Below are positions 16,455-25,417 of a DNA stretch of 64,000 nt, piece by piece (position 1 is the stretch's first letter; each line of letters opens with the position of its first letter). The notes beneath the pieces are model-generated. The model saw nothing but the letters and a program-made list of their open reading frames with translations. It was not told the origin of the DNA and made no database searches. This DNA comes from Comamonadaceae bacterium 2PF. Its GTDB lineage: Bacteria; Pseudomonadota; Gammaproteobacteria; Burkholderiales; Burkholderiaceae_C. The stretch is taken from positions 62,001 to 126,000 of the forward strand of contig SCMV01000003.1 of the NCBI GenBank assembly GCA_005502875.1, in the 5' to 3' direction. The position numbers were made by a program, and so were the translations under genes.

Positions 16455-19271
16455 TCAGTACGCCTCGGCCGGCACGCGCCGCTGCAGCACCCCGATCGGC
16501 GGTGCCCAGCGCTGGCCCTTGGGCTTCTTGGCCGTCACCAGGGTGATGTCGGCGGGCTCGAAGACCTCGACGTTGTGCGTGATCGGCGTGGTCAGCACGT
16601 ACTGCGCGCGCGTGGAGCGCAGGAAGTGGCCGACCAGCTGGATGTTGCGCACGTCCAGGTGGGCAAACGGCTCGTCGATGAAGACGAAGCCGCCCGGGGT
16701 CTCGTCGTCCTTCATCAGGCCCACCAGCAGGATCAGGGACTTGATGACCTGCTGGCCGCCCGAGGCTTCGCCGTCGTTCAGGCCAATGTGGCCCTTGCCG
16801 TCGAAGTTGAAGTGGATCTTGAGCTCGGCCTGGCGCAGCGTGGTGTCGTCGTCGCCGAGGTGGGGCAGTTCGCACTGCACGTCCACGCCTGCGAGCTGAC
16901 CGAGTTCGATCACGTTCTTGCGGTAGCGGCGCACGGTGACCTTGAGCACGTCGGTGTAGCGCTCGCGGGCGTTGTCCACCGCGATGGCGGCGGCGGCGTT
17001 GCTGGCCTTGCGCTGGCCGAGCTCGTCTTCCTGGCGCAGCACGTTGGCGTTCATCAGCGTGAGCTGCTCGACCACGGTGCCATCGGTTTCCCACTGGCCT
17101 TCGGTCAGTTCGCGGTCAACGGCTTCGGCGCGCAGGCGGGCCTGGGTGGCGTTGCCATAGTGCGCTTGCATCTCGCGGATGCGCTCAGGCGTGCGCCAGT
17201 GCTTGGGCAGCGAGTGCTTGACCTCGCGTGACATCAGCGCCTGGCCGAGCAGGTCGTCGAAGCGGGCTTGCCATTCGCGCTCGTGCTGGGCGCTGCGCTG
17301 TTCGATGTGCGCGAGCTTTTCCTGGGCCTGGCGGTAGGCGTGCTGGGCGTTGGTCTGTTCGACCACGGCGCGCTTGAGCTCGGCTTCTGCCTGCTGCCAG
17401 CGCTCGCCGGCGTCGACACGGGCCTGCTTGAGCACGGGCAGCTGACGGCGGGCTTCGGCGAACTCGGCTTCGCGCTCGACCAGCTCGGCGGCGGCGGTGA
17501 AGCCTTGCGCGGCTTGGCGGGCGTCTTGCAGCTGGCGGTCGAAGAAGGCCTGGTCGCGCACCAGGCGGGTCATCTCTTCGTCGAGCTGTGCCAGGCGGTT
17601 CTCGATGGAGTCGCGGCGCGTGGCCACGGCCGAGGCGCCGAACTGGTGCTGGCTGGGCTCGACCCACACCGAGCGGCCACCACGGCCATCGCGGTGGTAG
17701 GCCTCGGGGGTGATCCACTCGCCGCCGACCTTCACGCCGGCTTCGGTGTTGTCGACGCGGCGGATGTGTTCGAGCTGGCGCAGCAGCCAGCGCGGGGCCG
17801 GGGCAGCGAACTTCAGCACGGCCAGCAGGCTGTGCTTGTCGGCGTCCGCCGGCGCGTCTTCCACGTCGGCGACGATGTAGTGGCGATAGCGCTCGCGCTC
17901 GGCCAGGGCCATGGCCTGGGCTTCGTGGCGCGGGTTGGCCAGCACCACCACCCAGCGGCTGCCACGCAGCACGCCTTCGGCGGCGGCACGCCAGCGTTCA
18001 TCGGTGATCTCGATGATGTCGGCGATCAGGTGGTGGGCGATGCCGGCCTCATCCAGTGTGCGGCGAAAGCGCGTGACCTCGGGTGGCGGTGGCGCCTGGC
18101 GCTGGCCCTTCAAGGCGTCCATGGCGCGCTGGGCGTCGTCGCGCTGGTCCTTGAGGCGCTGCCATTGGGTGGACAGCTTTTGCTTGTGTTCGCTGAGCTC
18201 GGCGATGCGCTGCGTGAGCTGGCCGGCGTCGCCTTCGACCACGGCCAGGCCTTGCAGCTCGTCGGCGCGCTTGACCAGGACCTCGATGGGGCGCTCGGCG
18301 TCGCGGGCTTCTTCCTGCGTGCGGCGGGCGGTGCGCACCTTGGCTTCAAGCGCTTCGACGCGTTCGGCCGCGGTGGTCTGGTCTTGCAGGCGCTGCAGCA
18401 GGTCGGACTTGACCTGGCCGTGGGCGCGGCGGTCTTCGCTCGACTGGATGCGCTGGCGGTGCAGCTCGCGCAGCTTGGTCGCCAGGGACTTGCGCGTCTC
18501 CTGGTTGCTCAGCACGGGCACGACTTCGGTGGCCAGGGTTTCGCGCTCCTGGCACTTGAGCTCGTACTGGCGGTGGTTGTTGACGCGGGCTTCCAGTTCG
18601 GCGCGTTGGGCTCGGCCGTGCGAGAGCTCGCGCTCGGCGGCTTCGACCTCTTGCAGCAGCTGCTTCTGGTGGGTGCGGGCCTCGTCGTAGCGGTCGAGCA
18701 CCTCCTGGTCGCCGAAGACGTCGAAGACCAGGCGCAGCAGCTCCTTGGGGCTGTACTCGCACAGGCGGTCGGTCTGGCCTTGCTCGAGGGCCAGCACCTT
18801 GGCGATGGCGCGCGAGAGGCCAGCGCCTTCGAGGCGCTTGCGCCAGTTGTCGATGCCCAGCCAGTCGCGGTCGCCACGCTCGATCAGCGTCTCGATCGAG
18901 ATGTCGCCTTCGACCATGATGTAGCGGCGCGTCCAGTCGCCGCCATTGCGGTCGATGCGGCAGGCCAGCGTGACGACGTCGGCGTAGAGCAGGCAGCGTG
19001 CGAAGGGGCGGTTGGACGATTGGCGGTTGCGCGGGCGGTTGTCGACCGTGGCGCGCAGCCAGGCGCTGTCGGCGTTGGCGTGGCGCGCGTAGGTCTTGTA
19101 GTTGCGCCCGCCCGAGCATTCGAGGCCCAGCAGGGTGCGCATGGCGTCGAGCAGGGTGGTCTTGCCCGAGCCATTGGGGCCGGCGACGGTGATGATGGCG
19201 CCGTCGAGCGGCAGGGACAGGCGCTGGCAGTAATCCCAGTGCAGCAGTTCGAGGCTTTGCAGGTGGAACAT
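16455..19271 (-). CDS. SMC-like ATPase, MksB/JetC type
   Basis: 938 residues. Walker A is GPNGSGKTT at residues 31-39. Two long charged coiled-coil regions (about 190-400 and 560-790) flank a hinge-like globular segment (about 405-555). The C-terminal head has the signature ASGGQ (836-840) and Walker B VFIDEP (D866, E867), with D-loop AHLD. This is the SMC architecture, shorter than canonical SMC and close to MksB/JetC of condensin-like or Wadjet systems. Probable partners, an MksE-like and a kleisin-like gene, lie on the same strand at 21960-24106 but are separated from it by a DAPG-hydrolase-like gene and a tetR. Confidence 0.85.
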   Translation of the reverse strand: MFHLQSLELLHWDYCQRLSLPLDGAIITVAGPNGSGKTTLLDAMRTLLGLECSGGRNYKTYARHANADSAWLRATVDNRPRNRQSSNRPFARCLLYADVVTLACRIDRNGGDWTRRYIMVEGDISIETLIERGDRDWLGIDNWRKRLEGAGLSRAIAKVLALEQGQTDRLCEYSPKELLRLVFDVFGDQEVLDRYDEARTHQKQLLQEVEAAERELSHGRAQRAELEARVNNHRQYELKCQERETLATEVVPVLSNQETRKSLATKLRELHRQRIQSSEDRRAHGQVKSDLLQRLQDQTTAAERVEALEAKVRTARRTQEEARDAERPIEVLVKRADELQGLAVVEGDAGQLTQRIAELSEHKQKLSTQWQRLKDQRDDAQRAMDALKGQRQAPPPPEVTRFRRTLDEAGIAHHLIADIIEITDERWRAAAEGVLRGSRWVVVLANPRHEAQAMALAERERYRHYIVADVEDAPADADKHSLLAVLKFAAPAPRWLLRQLEHIRRVDNTEAGVKVGGEWITPEAYHRDGRGGRSVWVEPSQHQFGASAVATRRDSIENRLAQLDEEMTRLVRDQAFFDRQLQDARQAAQGFTAAAELVEREAEFAEARRQLPVLKQARVDAGERWQQAEAELKRAVVEQTNAQHAYRQAQEKLAHIEQRSAQHEREWQARFDDLLGQALMSREVKHSLPKHWRTPERIREMQAHYGNATQARLRAEAVDRELTEGQWETDGTVVEQLTLMNANVLRQEDELGQRKASNAAAAIAVDNARERYTDVLKVTVRRYRKNVIELGQLAGVDVQCELPHLGDDDTTLRQAELKIHFNFDGKGHIGLNDGEASGGQQVIKSLILLVGLMKDDETPGGFVFIDEPFAHLDVRNIQLVGHFLRSTRAQYVLTTPITHNVEVFEPADITLVTAKKPKGQRWAPPIGVLQRRVPAEAY

Positions 19272-19464
19272 GGGGGCGGCAAACGGTTGGGCTCACTCGT
19301 TGCCTGGCGACGGGGCCGGGCGGTTTCGCCCAGGGTCGCCGGCCGAGGTCGCCGGTCAGCGATTGTGCCGGAGTCTGCCGCCTTGCCCGCCCAGGGTTCG
19401 GCCGGGTGCGCGGGCCGCCATGACGGGAACACGTGCGGTCCCCGCCTGGCTTGACACCCGCTGG

Positions 19465-20766
19465 TCACTCGCCCAGTTGCTCGCGCCGGTACAGCCGCGG
19501 CAGGAAGTACGGCAGCATCTGGAACTCGCGCAGGGCGTGCGAGCCCAGGTCTTCGAAGAAGCGCGGGTTGAGCACGCGCACCAGGGCCGTGTTCAGGAAG
19601 GTGCTCGTCAGCACCACGCCGTCGCCGCTGGCGTTGGGTTTCCAGCTGTGCAGCAGGGTGTTGGCGGGCAGCAGGCCGTTGAGCAGGGGCGGGTTGGCGG
19701 TGGCGAAGAAGAACGGGTCGGTGCCCAGCGGCGCGGGCGGTGCCTTGACCTTGGGGTCGGCACCGGTGATCAGCAGCGTCCAGGCCGACTTGCCGACGTA
19801 CTCCTTGACCTTTTGCACCGCGCCGATGTCGTATTGCATGTCGGGCATCGTGGGCTCGACCGTCCACTCGAAGGTGACGTGGTCGATGGGCTGCCAGAGC
19901 TTGTAGCGCTCGGTGTTGCCGATGTGGTCCCACCACCAGCGCAGCATGTCCGCGTCGATGCCCTTGATCTCCTGCACGACGGTCAGCGGCACCATCCATT
20001 TGCTGTCGACCTGGCCGACGCGGTAGAAGCCGCGCGTTTTCAGCACGGCGTTGAAGTAGCGCTGGTCGAGCTCGGTCATCACCGTGGGACGCAGGCCCTG
20101 CAGCAGTTCGGTGAAGTGCTGGACCCAGGCGGCGGACTGACCGCCCTGTGCGGAAGGGGGGGCTTCGATCTGCACGGCGGTGTCGCCGAAGCCGCTGCCG
20201 GTGGCGCGGTATTGCACCAGCACCGTGAAGGGCGAGCCGTTGTCAACCGACACGCGGGCGGCCAGGAAGCTGTAGGGCTTGGCGCCCAGGAAGTTGTCCG
20301 AGGCCACGCGGGTGCGCACGGCGCTCGGGTCGAGGTGGGTGAGCTCGATGCGGTGGTTGGCGCCACCCCAGGTGACGGTGGCTTCGTAGCGGGCCGCACT
20401 GGAGTAGCCGAGGTGCTGGGGCGTGGCTGGGGCGTTGAGCCAGCGGAAGGCTTGGTGCTTGGCGCTGGCGCGCTTGAACAGGCCTTCGTCGAGGTTGTCC
20501 CACAGCCAGCTCAGGGCCTCGGGGCGCACGCCGGAGAGGGTGAAGCTGGCGGTGGCTGTGGTCGATGTGGTTGCCGCGGTTTGGGTGGCCGTGCTGGTGG
20601 TGGCGTGGGCCGATGCGTGTGCCCAGGTGGCGAGCACGCCCACGGCAAGCGCCGGCAGCACGCGCATGGCGCCTGTCAGCAGCGACAGGGTTCGGTGGTG
20701 TGTGTGGATGCGAGCCAGGCCGTGTGCGGCATGGCGAGCGGTTTGCAGGGCGAAACGGTGGATCAT
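19465..20766 (-). CDS. DAPG hydrolase (PhlG)-like protein with export signal
   Basis: 433 residues. The N-terminus holds a basic stretch and then a signal-like hydrophobic segment (MRVLPALAVGVLATWAHASAHA, about residues 34-55 in pieces). The body contains the DAPG-hydrolase family segment MLRWWWDHIGNTERYKLW...DHVTFEW. PhlG cleaves the C-C bond of diacetylphloroglucinol in the cytoplasm, so an exported relative is odd. The gene diverges from a TetR regulator, and two palindromic operators lie between them. Substrate unknown. Confidence 0.75.
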   Translation of the reverse strand: MIHRFALQTARHAAHGLARIHTHHRTLSLLTGAMRVLPALAVGVLATWAHASAHATTSTATQTAATTSTTATASFTLSGVRPEALSWLWDNLDEGLFKRASAKHQAFRWLNAPATPQHLGYSSAARYEATVTWGGANHRIELTHLDPSAVRTRVASDNFLGAKPYSFLAARVSVDNGSPFTVLVQYRATGSGFGDTAVQIEAPPSAQGGQSAAWVQHFTELLQGLRPTVMTELDQRYFNAVLKTRGFYRVGQVDSKWMVPLTVVQEIKGIDADMLRWWWDHIGNTERYKLWQPIDHVTFEWTVEPTMPDMQYDIGAVQKVKEYVGKSAWTLLITGADPKVKAPPAPLGTDPFFFATANPPLLNGLLPANTLLHSWKPNASGDGVVLTSTFLNTALVRVLNPRFFEDLGSHALREFQMLPYFLPRLYRREQLGE

Positions 20767-20773
20767 GGTGAGC

Positions 20774-20793
20774 CTCTCTACATGTGTAGAGAG
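20774..20793. promoter_or_regulatory. TetR-type operator 1
   Basis: Perfect inverted repeat CTCTCTACA-TG-TGTAGAGAG between the divergent PhlG-like gene and tetR. Its centre is 21 bp (two helical turns) from operator 2. Confidence 0.75.
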
Positions 20794-20796
20794 TGA

Positions 20797-20812
20797 CTCT
20801 ACTTTTGTAGAG
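20797..20812. promoter_or_regulatory. TetR-type operator 2
   Basis: Inverted repeat CTCTAC-TTTT-GTAGAG, sharing the CTCTAC/GTAGAG half-sites of operator 1. The pair probably lets the TetR protein repress both itself and the PhlG-like gene. Confidence 0.7.
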
Positions 20813-20887
20813 AAGCCGCGTCAGCCGAGGAAACCCGCGGGCGCAATGGAGCGAAACGGGCGTCAACAGCCGTTACCCTCGGGGCCC

Positions 20888-21454
20888 ATGGAGCCCGATC
20901 GCAAGACCCTCATCGCCGACGCCGCCATCGCCTTGCTGGGCAGCGTGGGTGCGCGTGGGCTCACGCACCGCGCGGTCGATGCCCAGGCAGGTTTGCCGGC
21001 GGGCTCGACGTCGTTTTATTGCCGAAGCCGGCTGGACCTGCTGCGCCTGACCTTGCGCCGGCACGCCACGCTCGATTTGGCCGACCTCGAGGCCGATGCG
21101 TTGCGGGTGACCGTGCCAACGTGGACGCGCGCCGACCTGATGGCTTTGGTGGCCCACCGCGTGCGCGAGTGGCTGGCGCCAGCGCAGCGGGCGCGGCTGG
21201 TGGCGAGGTTCGAGCTGTTCCTGCTGGCCTCACGCGAGCCAGAGTTGGCCGAGATCGTGCGGGAGTTGCGTGCGCAGTTCTTGTCGGCCACGCAGGCGGC
21301 CCTGGTGCGTGCGGGGGTGAGTCAGCCTGAGGCACGAGCGCGCTTGCTGGCGCAGCTCGTCGATGGGCATTTGCTCGATTGCGTGGGGGCCGATCAGGCT
21401 CGGCCGCTGGACGAGGTGCAGCTCAAGATGCTGGAGCGCGTGTTGGCGGATTGA
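20888..21454 (+). CDS. TetR-family transcriptional regulator
   Basis: 188 residues. An N-terminal helix-turn-helix (about 9-50, RKTLIADAAIALLG...LTHRAVDAQAGLPAGSTSFY) precedes an all-helical ligand domain. It is divergent from the PhlG-like gene, with two matching palindromes in the 121-base gap, so autoregulation and repression of that gene are likely. By analogy with PhlF/PhlH-type regulators its ligand may be a phenolic, but this is inference. A 505-base region with a large inverted repeat follows. Confidence 0.87.
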   Translation: MEPDRKTLIADAAIALLGSVGARGLTHRAVDAQAGLPAGSTSFYCRSRLDLLRLTLRRHATLDLADLEADALRVTVPTWTRADLMALVAHRVREWLAPAQRARLVARFELFLLASREPELAEIVRELRAQFLSATQAALVRAGVSQPEARARLLAQLVDGHLLDCVGADQARPLDEVQLKMLERVLAD

Positions 21455-21959
21455 TTTTTTGGGTGGAGGGTTTGCCACGCTGGAGCAACGTTCAGGGGGC
21501 GAGGGTTGCCTGCTCCGGCCCTGCGCGGGGCACCAGCGAGTCCCATCACCGTCACCCCTTGAACACGAGTCAGGCAGGTGCCGAGCCATGACACCGCACA
21601 TGTCGGGCCTGCGCAGGCACCCCTCGCCCCCTGCCCGCGACACAACGTGGCAGGCGGAGAAGGGAGAAGGGCGACGCAAAGCGTCGCCCTTCTTCCGCCA
21701 ACCCCGCAGTGCGCGGTGGTTCGGGTTCGATGGGTGGGGAGCGTGTGAGCCGGCCCGACATGTGCGGTGTCATGGCTCGGCAACCACCTGGTCGGCGTTC
21801 AAGGGGTGACGTCAGCAAAGCTCGGTGGTGCCCCGCGCAGGGCCGGATCACACGCTCCCCACCCAGCGAGCCACGCTCCAGCCGCCGCACAACCCACCCC
21901 CAAAAATGGCTCACCGTCACAAACAAGGCGACCTTGCCCCGCAGTGCGTGAGGGACCCT
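21455..21959. other. Gene-free region carrying a large inverted repeat
   Basis: This 505-base gap separates tetR from the leftward MksE-like gene. I see no convincing coding frame in it. About two thirds is taken up by an imperfect inverted repeat (21515-21846). The remaining right-hand part (21850-21959) shows no clear signal. Confidence 0.7.
21515..21846. repeat. Large imperfect inverted repeat with central hairpin
   Basis: The left arm (21515-21609) and right arm (21752-21846) are reverse complements over about 95 bases. The outer 26 bases match at 25 positions. A middle block GTCACCCCTTGAAC is identical, and the inner block from 21581 to 21609 is identical over 29 bases. The spacer has its own hairpin, 21665-21677 with 21681-21693 (13 bp, AAA loop). 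It could be a dispersed palindromic element, a relic of a mobile element, or a long structured RNA. Confidence 0.85.
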
Positions 21960-22724
21960 TCAGCCCTGCGGTGAGTCTTGCTGAGCGCCTTGCGAAGGCT
22001 CGGCCGGCTCGTCATCAACGAACTCCTCTTCACCTTCTTCCGGATCCGGGTGCGTCAACGCCAGCGGCAAGCTGGCCTGCAGCTCCTTGGCCTGCACCAG
22101 TACATCGGCCAGCGCACCTTGCAGGATGCGCGGCGCCAAAGCGTCGTAGTCGAGCAGCAAATCCAGCAGCGGCCCTTCGCCGATGTCCTCGCCCTTGCGC
22201 ACGATGAAGCCGTGGTTCTCCAGGCGCTTGAGGTTGGTGTCCAGGCGCGTCTTCTTGCCCAGCTGCACCCCGAAGTCGGCCAGCAGCGCGCGATACGGCA
22301 CCAGCGGGCTGACGCTGGCCGCCGTGGGCACCGGGCGCTCGCGGCCGAACATGTCGTTCTGGTCGTCGCCGTTGGCGCTGGCGGCGCGGGCCTGCTGGCG
22401 CTCGCGCTTGGGCAGGATGATCAGCGCCCACAGCAGCACCAGCAGCGAGACGGCGTCGCGCGGCAGGTCGATGTTGTTGTGGCTGTTCAGGCCCGCCTCG
22501 CCGAACACGGCGGTCTCGGCCGGGCGCAGCAGCGCCACGCTGACGTGGTCGGCGTAGAGGTTGTCGATCAGTCGCAGGCCGACCTGGGCCAGGCGGTCTT
22601 GCGTGGCGGCCCACAGGTCGGCGTCGACCAGCGCGCGGCGCACCTTGGGGTGCTGGCGGGGCAGCCAGCGGCGGGCAAGCAGCTCGGCCGCCAGCAGCGC
22701 GGCGTCGTCCAGGTGTTGGCTCAT
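21960..22724 (-). CDS. MksE/JetB-like condensin accessory protein
   Basis: 254 residues. Paired winged-helix pattern: a helical N-terminus, a central block LPRDAVSLLVLLWALIILPK, then VSPLVPYRALLADFG and a second winged helix (LDTNLKRLENHGFIVRKGED). This is the layout of MksE/JetB (DUF4194-like) subunits that bind the kleisin. The C-terminal 35 residues are acidic and low in complexity. Its ATG overlaps the stop of the kleisin-like gene by four bases, so the two are translationally coupled. Family membership is inferred from motif layout and context. Confidence 0.75.
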   Translation of the reverse strand: MSQHLDDAALLAAELLARRWLPRQHPKVRRALVDADLWAATQDRLAQVGLRLIDNLYADHVSVALLRPAETAVFGEAGLNSHNNIDLPRDAVSLLVLLWALIILPKRERQQARAASANGDDQNDMFGRERPVPTAASVSPLVPYRALLADFGVQLGKKTRLDTNLKRLENHGFIVRKGEDIGEGPLLDLLLDYDALAPRILQGALADVLVQAKELQASLPLALTHPDPEEGEEEFVDDEPAEPSQGAQQDSPQG

Positions 22725-24106
22725 GAGGGTGTCGGTTCGGTGTCGGGGGCGGCGGCCGCAGGCGCTGCGCCAGGTGCCGTCAAGGGCGTCAGCACGCCGT
22801 CGCTGATGAGGGCCACGGCTTCGTCCTGAGGCTCGATCTGGCGTGGCTCGAACTGCCAGCGCCATGGCGAGCGCGCGAGGTCCCCTGTGAGGCCCTTCAA
22901 GGTTTGCGCCTGCGGGTCGCCCAGCAAAGGCATCAGCTGCATGCGGTAGGCGGCTTGAGCAAAGCGGCCACCCAGCACGGCTTCGTGCACCTGGCGTGGC
23001 GCATCGCCAGCGCTCTGCCATTGGCTCAGTCGGTCGATCAGGTTGCCGAGCTCGGCTGGCAGGCTCAGGGTTTCGAGCGAGCCGGTGGCGGCTTCGGCGG
23101 GCGGTGGCAGGCCATCGGCCAGCCCGGCGGGCGGGCGATCGCGCTCGAACTCGCCTTCGGCCACATCGAGCAGGTCGTGCTGGCTGACCAGCACGGTGCG
23201 CACGGGCAGGCTCAGCGCCTCGCCCAGCAGGGTGTCGAGCGCGGGGTGGCGCTGCAGCCACAGGCGCACGTCCGATGTCGTCAGGCCGGTCGAGCCCAGC
23301 GTCACGCGTTGGCGGTCGGCCTGCTGCAGCGCGCGCGTGAACTGGCTGGCCATGGCCAGCAGGCGCGCTTGCTCTTGCCCGATGGCACGGGCCTCGCGCT
23401 CCAGGCGTGGGTCGTCGTGCTCGGCGCGGATGAGGGCGGTGAGCGCCTGGCCAGCGCGGTCAACGAGGTCGATCGCGCGGTCGAAGCGCGGCTGCGCGGC
23501 CCGCAGGCGCGACTCCGAGCCGCTCGCGATCGCCTCGGCGAACTCGTCGTGCAGGCGCGCGAGCTGCGCATGCAGGTGCTTGAGCTGGTTGGCGTTGACC
23601 AGGCCGAGTTGCTGGGCGCCGGCCACCTGGGCCAGCAGCGAGGCCATCTCGTCTTCTTCGACCAGGGCGGGCGGGGCGGTCAGTGGCGCCAGCAGGCCGT
23701 GCACCTGTTGCGCCAGCGGGGGCAGGTGGTAGTCCTGCGCGGTGGCGTCCCAGGCCAGCAAGCCGATGTCGCGCAGGCGCTTGAGCGCGGCCTCCAGCGC
23801 CTCGGGCAGCAGCATGTGAAAGAGGCGGTTGACCTCGTCGCGCGACAGGCGCGCCTGCGGCTGTGTGGCCAGCTCCATGAAGCACCACAGGCGCAGCTGC
23901 ACGTGGGCCTGCGGGCCGTTGAACAGGCCTCGCAGCGCGTCGATCAGCGGGGTGCGCGATCGCAGCGCCCAGGCCAGGGGGGGCTCGGCGGCGGCCTCGG
24001 CGTCGCGAAAGAAGTGCTCGAAGCGGACGGCTTCGCTGCCTTCGGCGCTGTCCGCTGGGTCGGCAGACAGGTTGGGCAGGGCGTCCGGGTGGGGGGCCTC
24101 GGTCAT
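22721..24106 (-). CDS. Kleisin-like subunit (MksF/JetA type)
   Basis: 461 residues. The N-terminus is a winged-helix domain (about 30-140, FEHFFRDAEA to LRDIGLLAWDATAQDYHLP). A long helical middle rich in Gln/Arg (about 170-290) and a C-terminal domain ending in an Ala/Pro tail follow, with no membrane segment. This matches the three-part layout of bacterial kleisins that bridge SMC heads. It leads the operon, overlapping the MksE-like gene by four bases, and diverges from a methyltransferase gene 72 bases away. The matching SMC-like gene is downstream at 16455-19271. Confidence 0.75.
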   Translation of the reverse strand: MTEAPHPDALPNLSADPADSAEGSEAVRFEHFFRDAEAAAEPPLAWALRSRTPLIDALRGLFNGPQAHVQLRLWCFMELATQPQARLSRDEVNRLFHMLLPEALEAALKRLRDIGLLAWDATAQDYHLPPLAQQVHGLLAPLTAPPALVEEDEMASLLAQVAGAQQLGLVNANQLKHLHAQLARLHDEFAEAIASGSESRLRAAQPRFDRAIDLVDRAGQALTALIRAEHDDPRLEREARAIGQEQARLLAMASQFTRALQQADRQRVTLGSTGLTTSDVRLWLQRHPALDTLLGEALSLPVRTVLVSQHDLLDVAEGEFERDRPPAGLADGLPPPAEAATGSLETLSLPAELGNLIDRLSQWQSAGDAPRQVHEAVLGGRFAQAAYRMQLMPLLGDPQAQTLKGLTGDLARSPWRWQFEPRQIEPQDEAVALISDGVLTPLTAPGAAPAAAAPDTEPTPS

Positions 24107-24178
24107 GGGGGGAGATTGTGCCGGATCGCCCGGGCGCTGCATCCCGTTGTGTGCGTGGGCCGGGTACCATCCCGCCCG

Positions 24179-25417
24179 ATGACCGATGCCCCCCGCCTCC
24201 ACTGGACCGATGGCGACGAGCCGCGCAGCGCCCGCTGGCGCAGCCTGGCCGACGTGCCGCCACCCAAGCGCGTGGTGCTCGCCGACGACACCCTCTCGGC
24301 CGACGCCGCCTACAAACTGGTGTGCGAGGGCACGGCGCTGCTTTGGCAGGGCGACTTTCACCACGCCCGCCAGATGCTGCAGGCCTTGGGGCGGCGCGTG
24401 GACCGGCGCCAGCAGCGCAAGCCTGGGGCGGGCGCCAAAGCGCCTCATCCTGCACCCGACAACCTGACCCAGGCGCATCACCTGCACCGCAAGGCCCAGG
24501 CCGAGCGCGCGCGCCTGCTGGGTTTGCTGCTGCTGCCCTTTGACGCCGATCACGGCGTGCCCCTGCGCCGCGCGCCCGACGTGCGCCAGGCCTGTTTTGA
24601 AGCCCATGGCGAGGTCGCCGAGCCTTACGTGGCGTCGCTGCGCGAACTGCAAGGCCTCGTCGGGGCGCACGAGTGGCGCAAGCAGGGTGTGCCCGTGGCC
24701 GCGCTGGGCGGCCTCATCCACCCACACCATGGCGTGTTTTCGCCGGTGCGAGGCGAATACGTGGACCTGGTGGCGCAGGCGCCTTTGCCTGCGGCCATGC
24801 GGGCGTTGCAGGCTTTGCCGTGCGACCCAGCCGAACCCGACGCAGGCGGCCCGGTCGCCTGGGACATCGGTACCGGCACCGGCGTGCTCTCGGCCGTGCT
24901 GGCGCGCCGCGTCGCGGGCCATGTGATCGCCACCGAGCTGGCCCCCAAAGCCATCGCCTGCGCACAGGACAACCTGCAGCGCCTGGGGCTGACCGACCGC
25001 GTTCAGGTCGTTCAAGCCGATCTCTTCCCGGACCCGGCACGCTTCGGTCGATCGGCCTTGATCGTCTGCAACCCGCCCTGGTTGCCTGGCCAACCCAGCT
25101 CTGCGGTGGAGCAGGCGGTGTACGACCCCGACAGCCGGATGCTGCGTGGCTTCCTGGCTGGCTTGGCCGCGCACTTGCTGCCGGGCGGCGAGGGCTGGCT
25201 CATCCTGTCCGACATCGCCGAGCGACTGGGCCTGCGCTCGCGCGAGCAGTTGGAGGGCTGGATCCGCGATGCGGGCCTGAGCGTGGCCGGGCGCCTGGAC
25301 ACCCGCCCCCGGCATCGCAAGGCGCAGGACGCTTCCGACCCCTTGCACGCCGCCCGCAAGGCCGAGGTCACCAGCCTTTGGCGCCTGGTGGCCGCGCCTG
25401 AATCGGGTGCCTGCTGA
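24179..25417 (+). CDS. Class I SAM-dependent methyltransferase, HemK/PrmC-like
   Basis: 412 residues. A family-specific N-terminal half (about 1-210) precedes a Rossmann methyltransferase domain with motif I WDIGTGTGVLSAVL, an acidic end of strand 2 (ATELAPKA), and the NPPW catalytic motif (IVCNPPWLPG). NPPY/NPPW enzymes methylate planar amides or exocyclic amines of proteins, rRNA or DNA. The N-terminal domain is longer than in PrmC, so the substrate is open. Divergent from the kleisin-like gene. Confidence 0.87.
   Translation: MTDAPRLHWTDGDEPRSARWRSLADVPPPKRVVLADDTLSADAAYKLVCEGTALLWQGDFHHARQMLQALGRRVDRRQQRKPGAGAKAPHPAPDNLTQAHHLHRKAQAERARLLGLLLLPFDADHGVPLRRAPDVRQACFEAHGEVAEPYVASLRELQGLVGAHEWRKQGVPVAALGGLIHPHHGVFSPVRGEYVDLVAQAPLPAAMRALQALPCDPAEPDAGGPVAWDIGTGTGVLSAVLARRVAGHVIATELAPKAIACAQDNLQRLGLTDRVQVVQADLFPDPARFGRSALIVCNPPWLPGQPSSAVEQAVYDPDSRMLRGFLAGLAAHLLPGGEGWLILSDIAERLGLRSREQLEGWIRDAGLSVAGRLDTRPRHRKAQDASDPLHAARKAEVTSLWRLVAAPESGAC

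Noticed and set aside
17268-19454. 728-codon open frame opposite the SMC-like gene
   Set aside because: The minus-strand product has Walker A, signature and Walker B motifs. The opposite frame is Leu/Gly/Ala-rich noise caused by codon bias.
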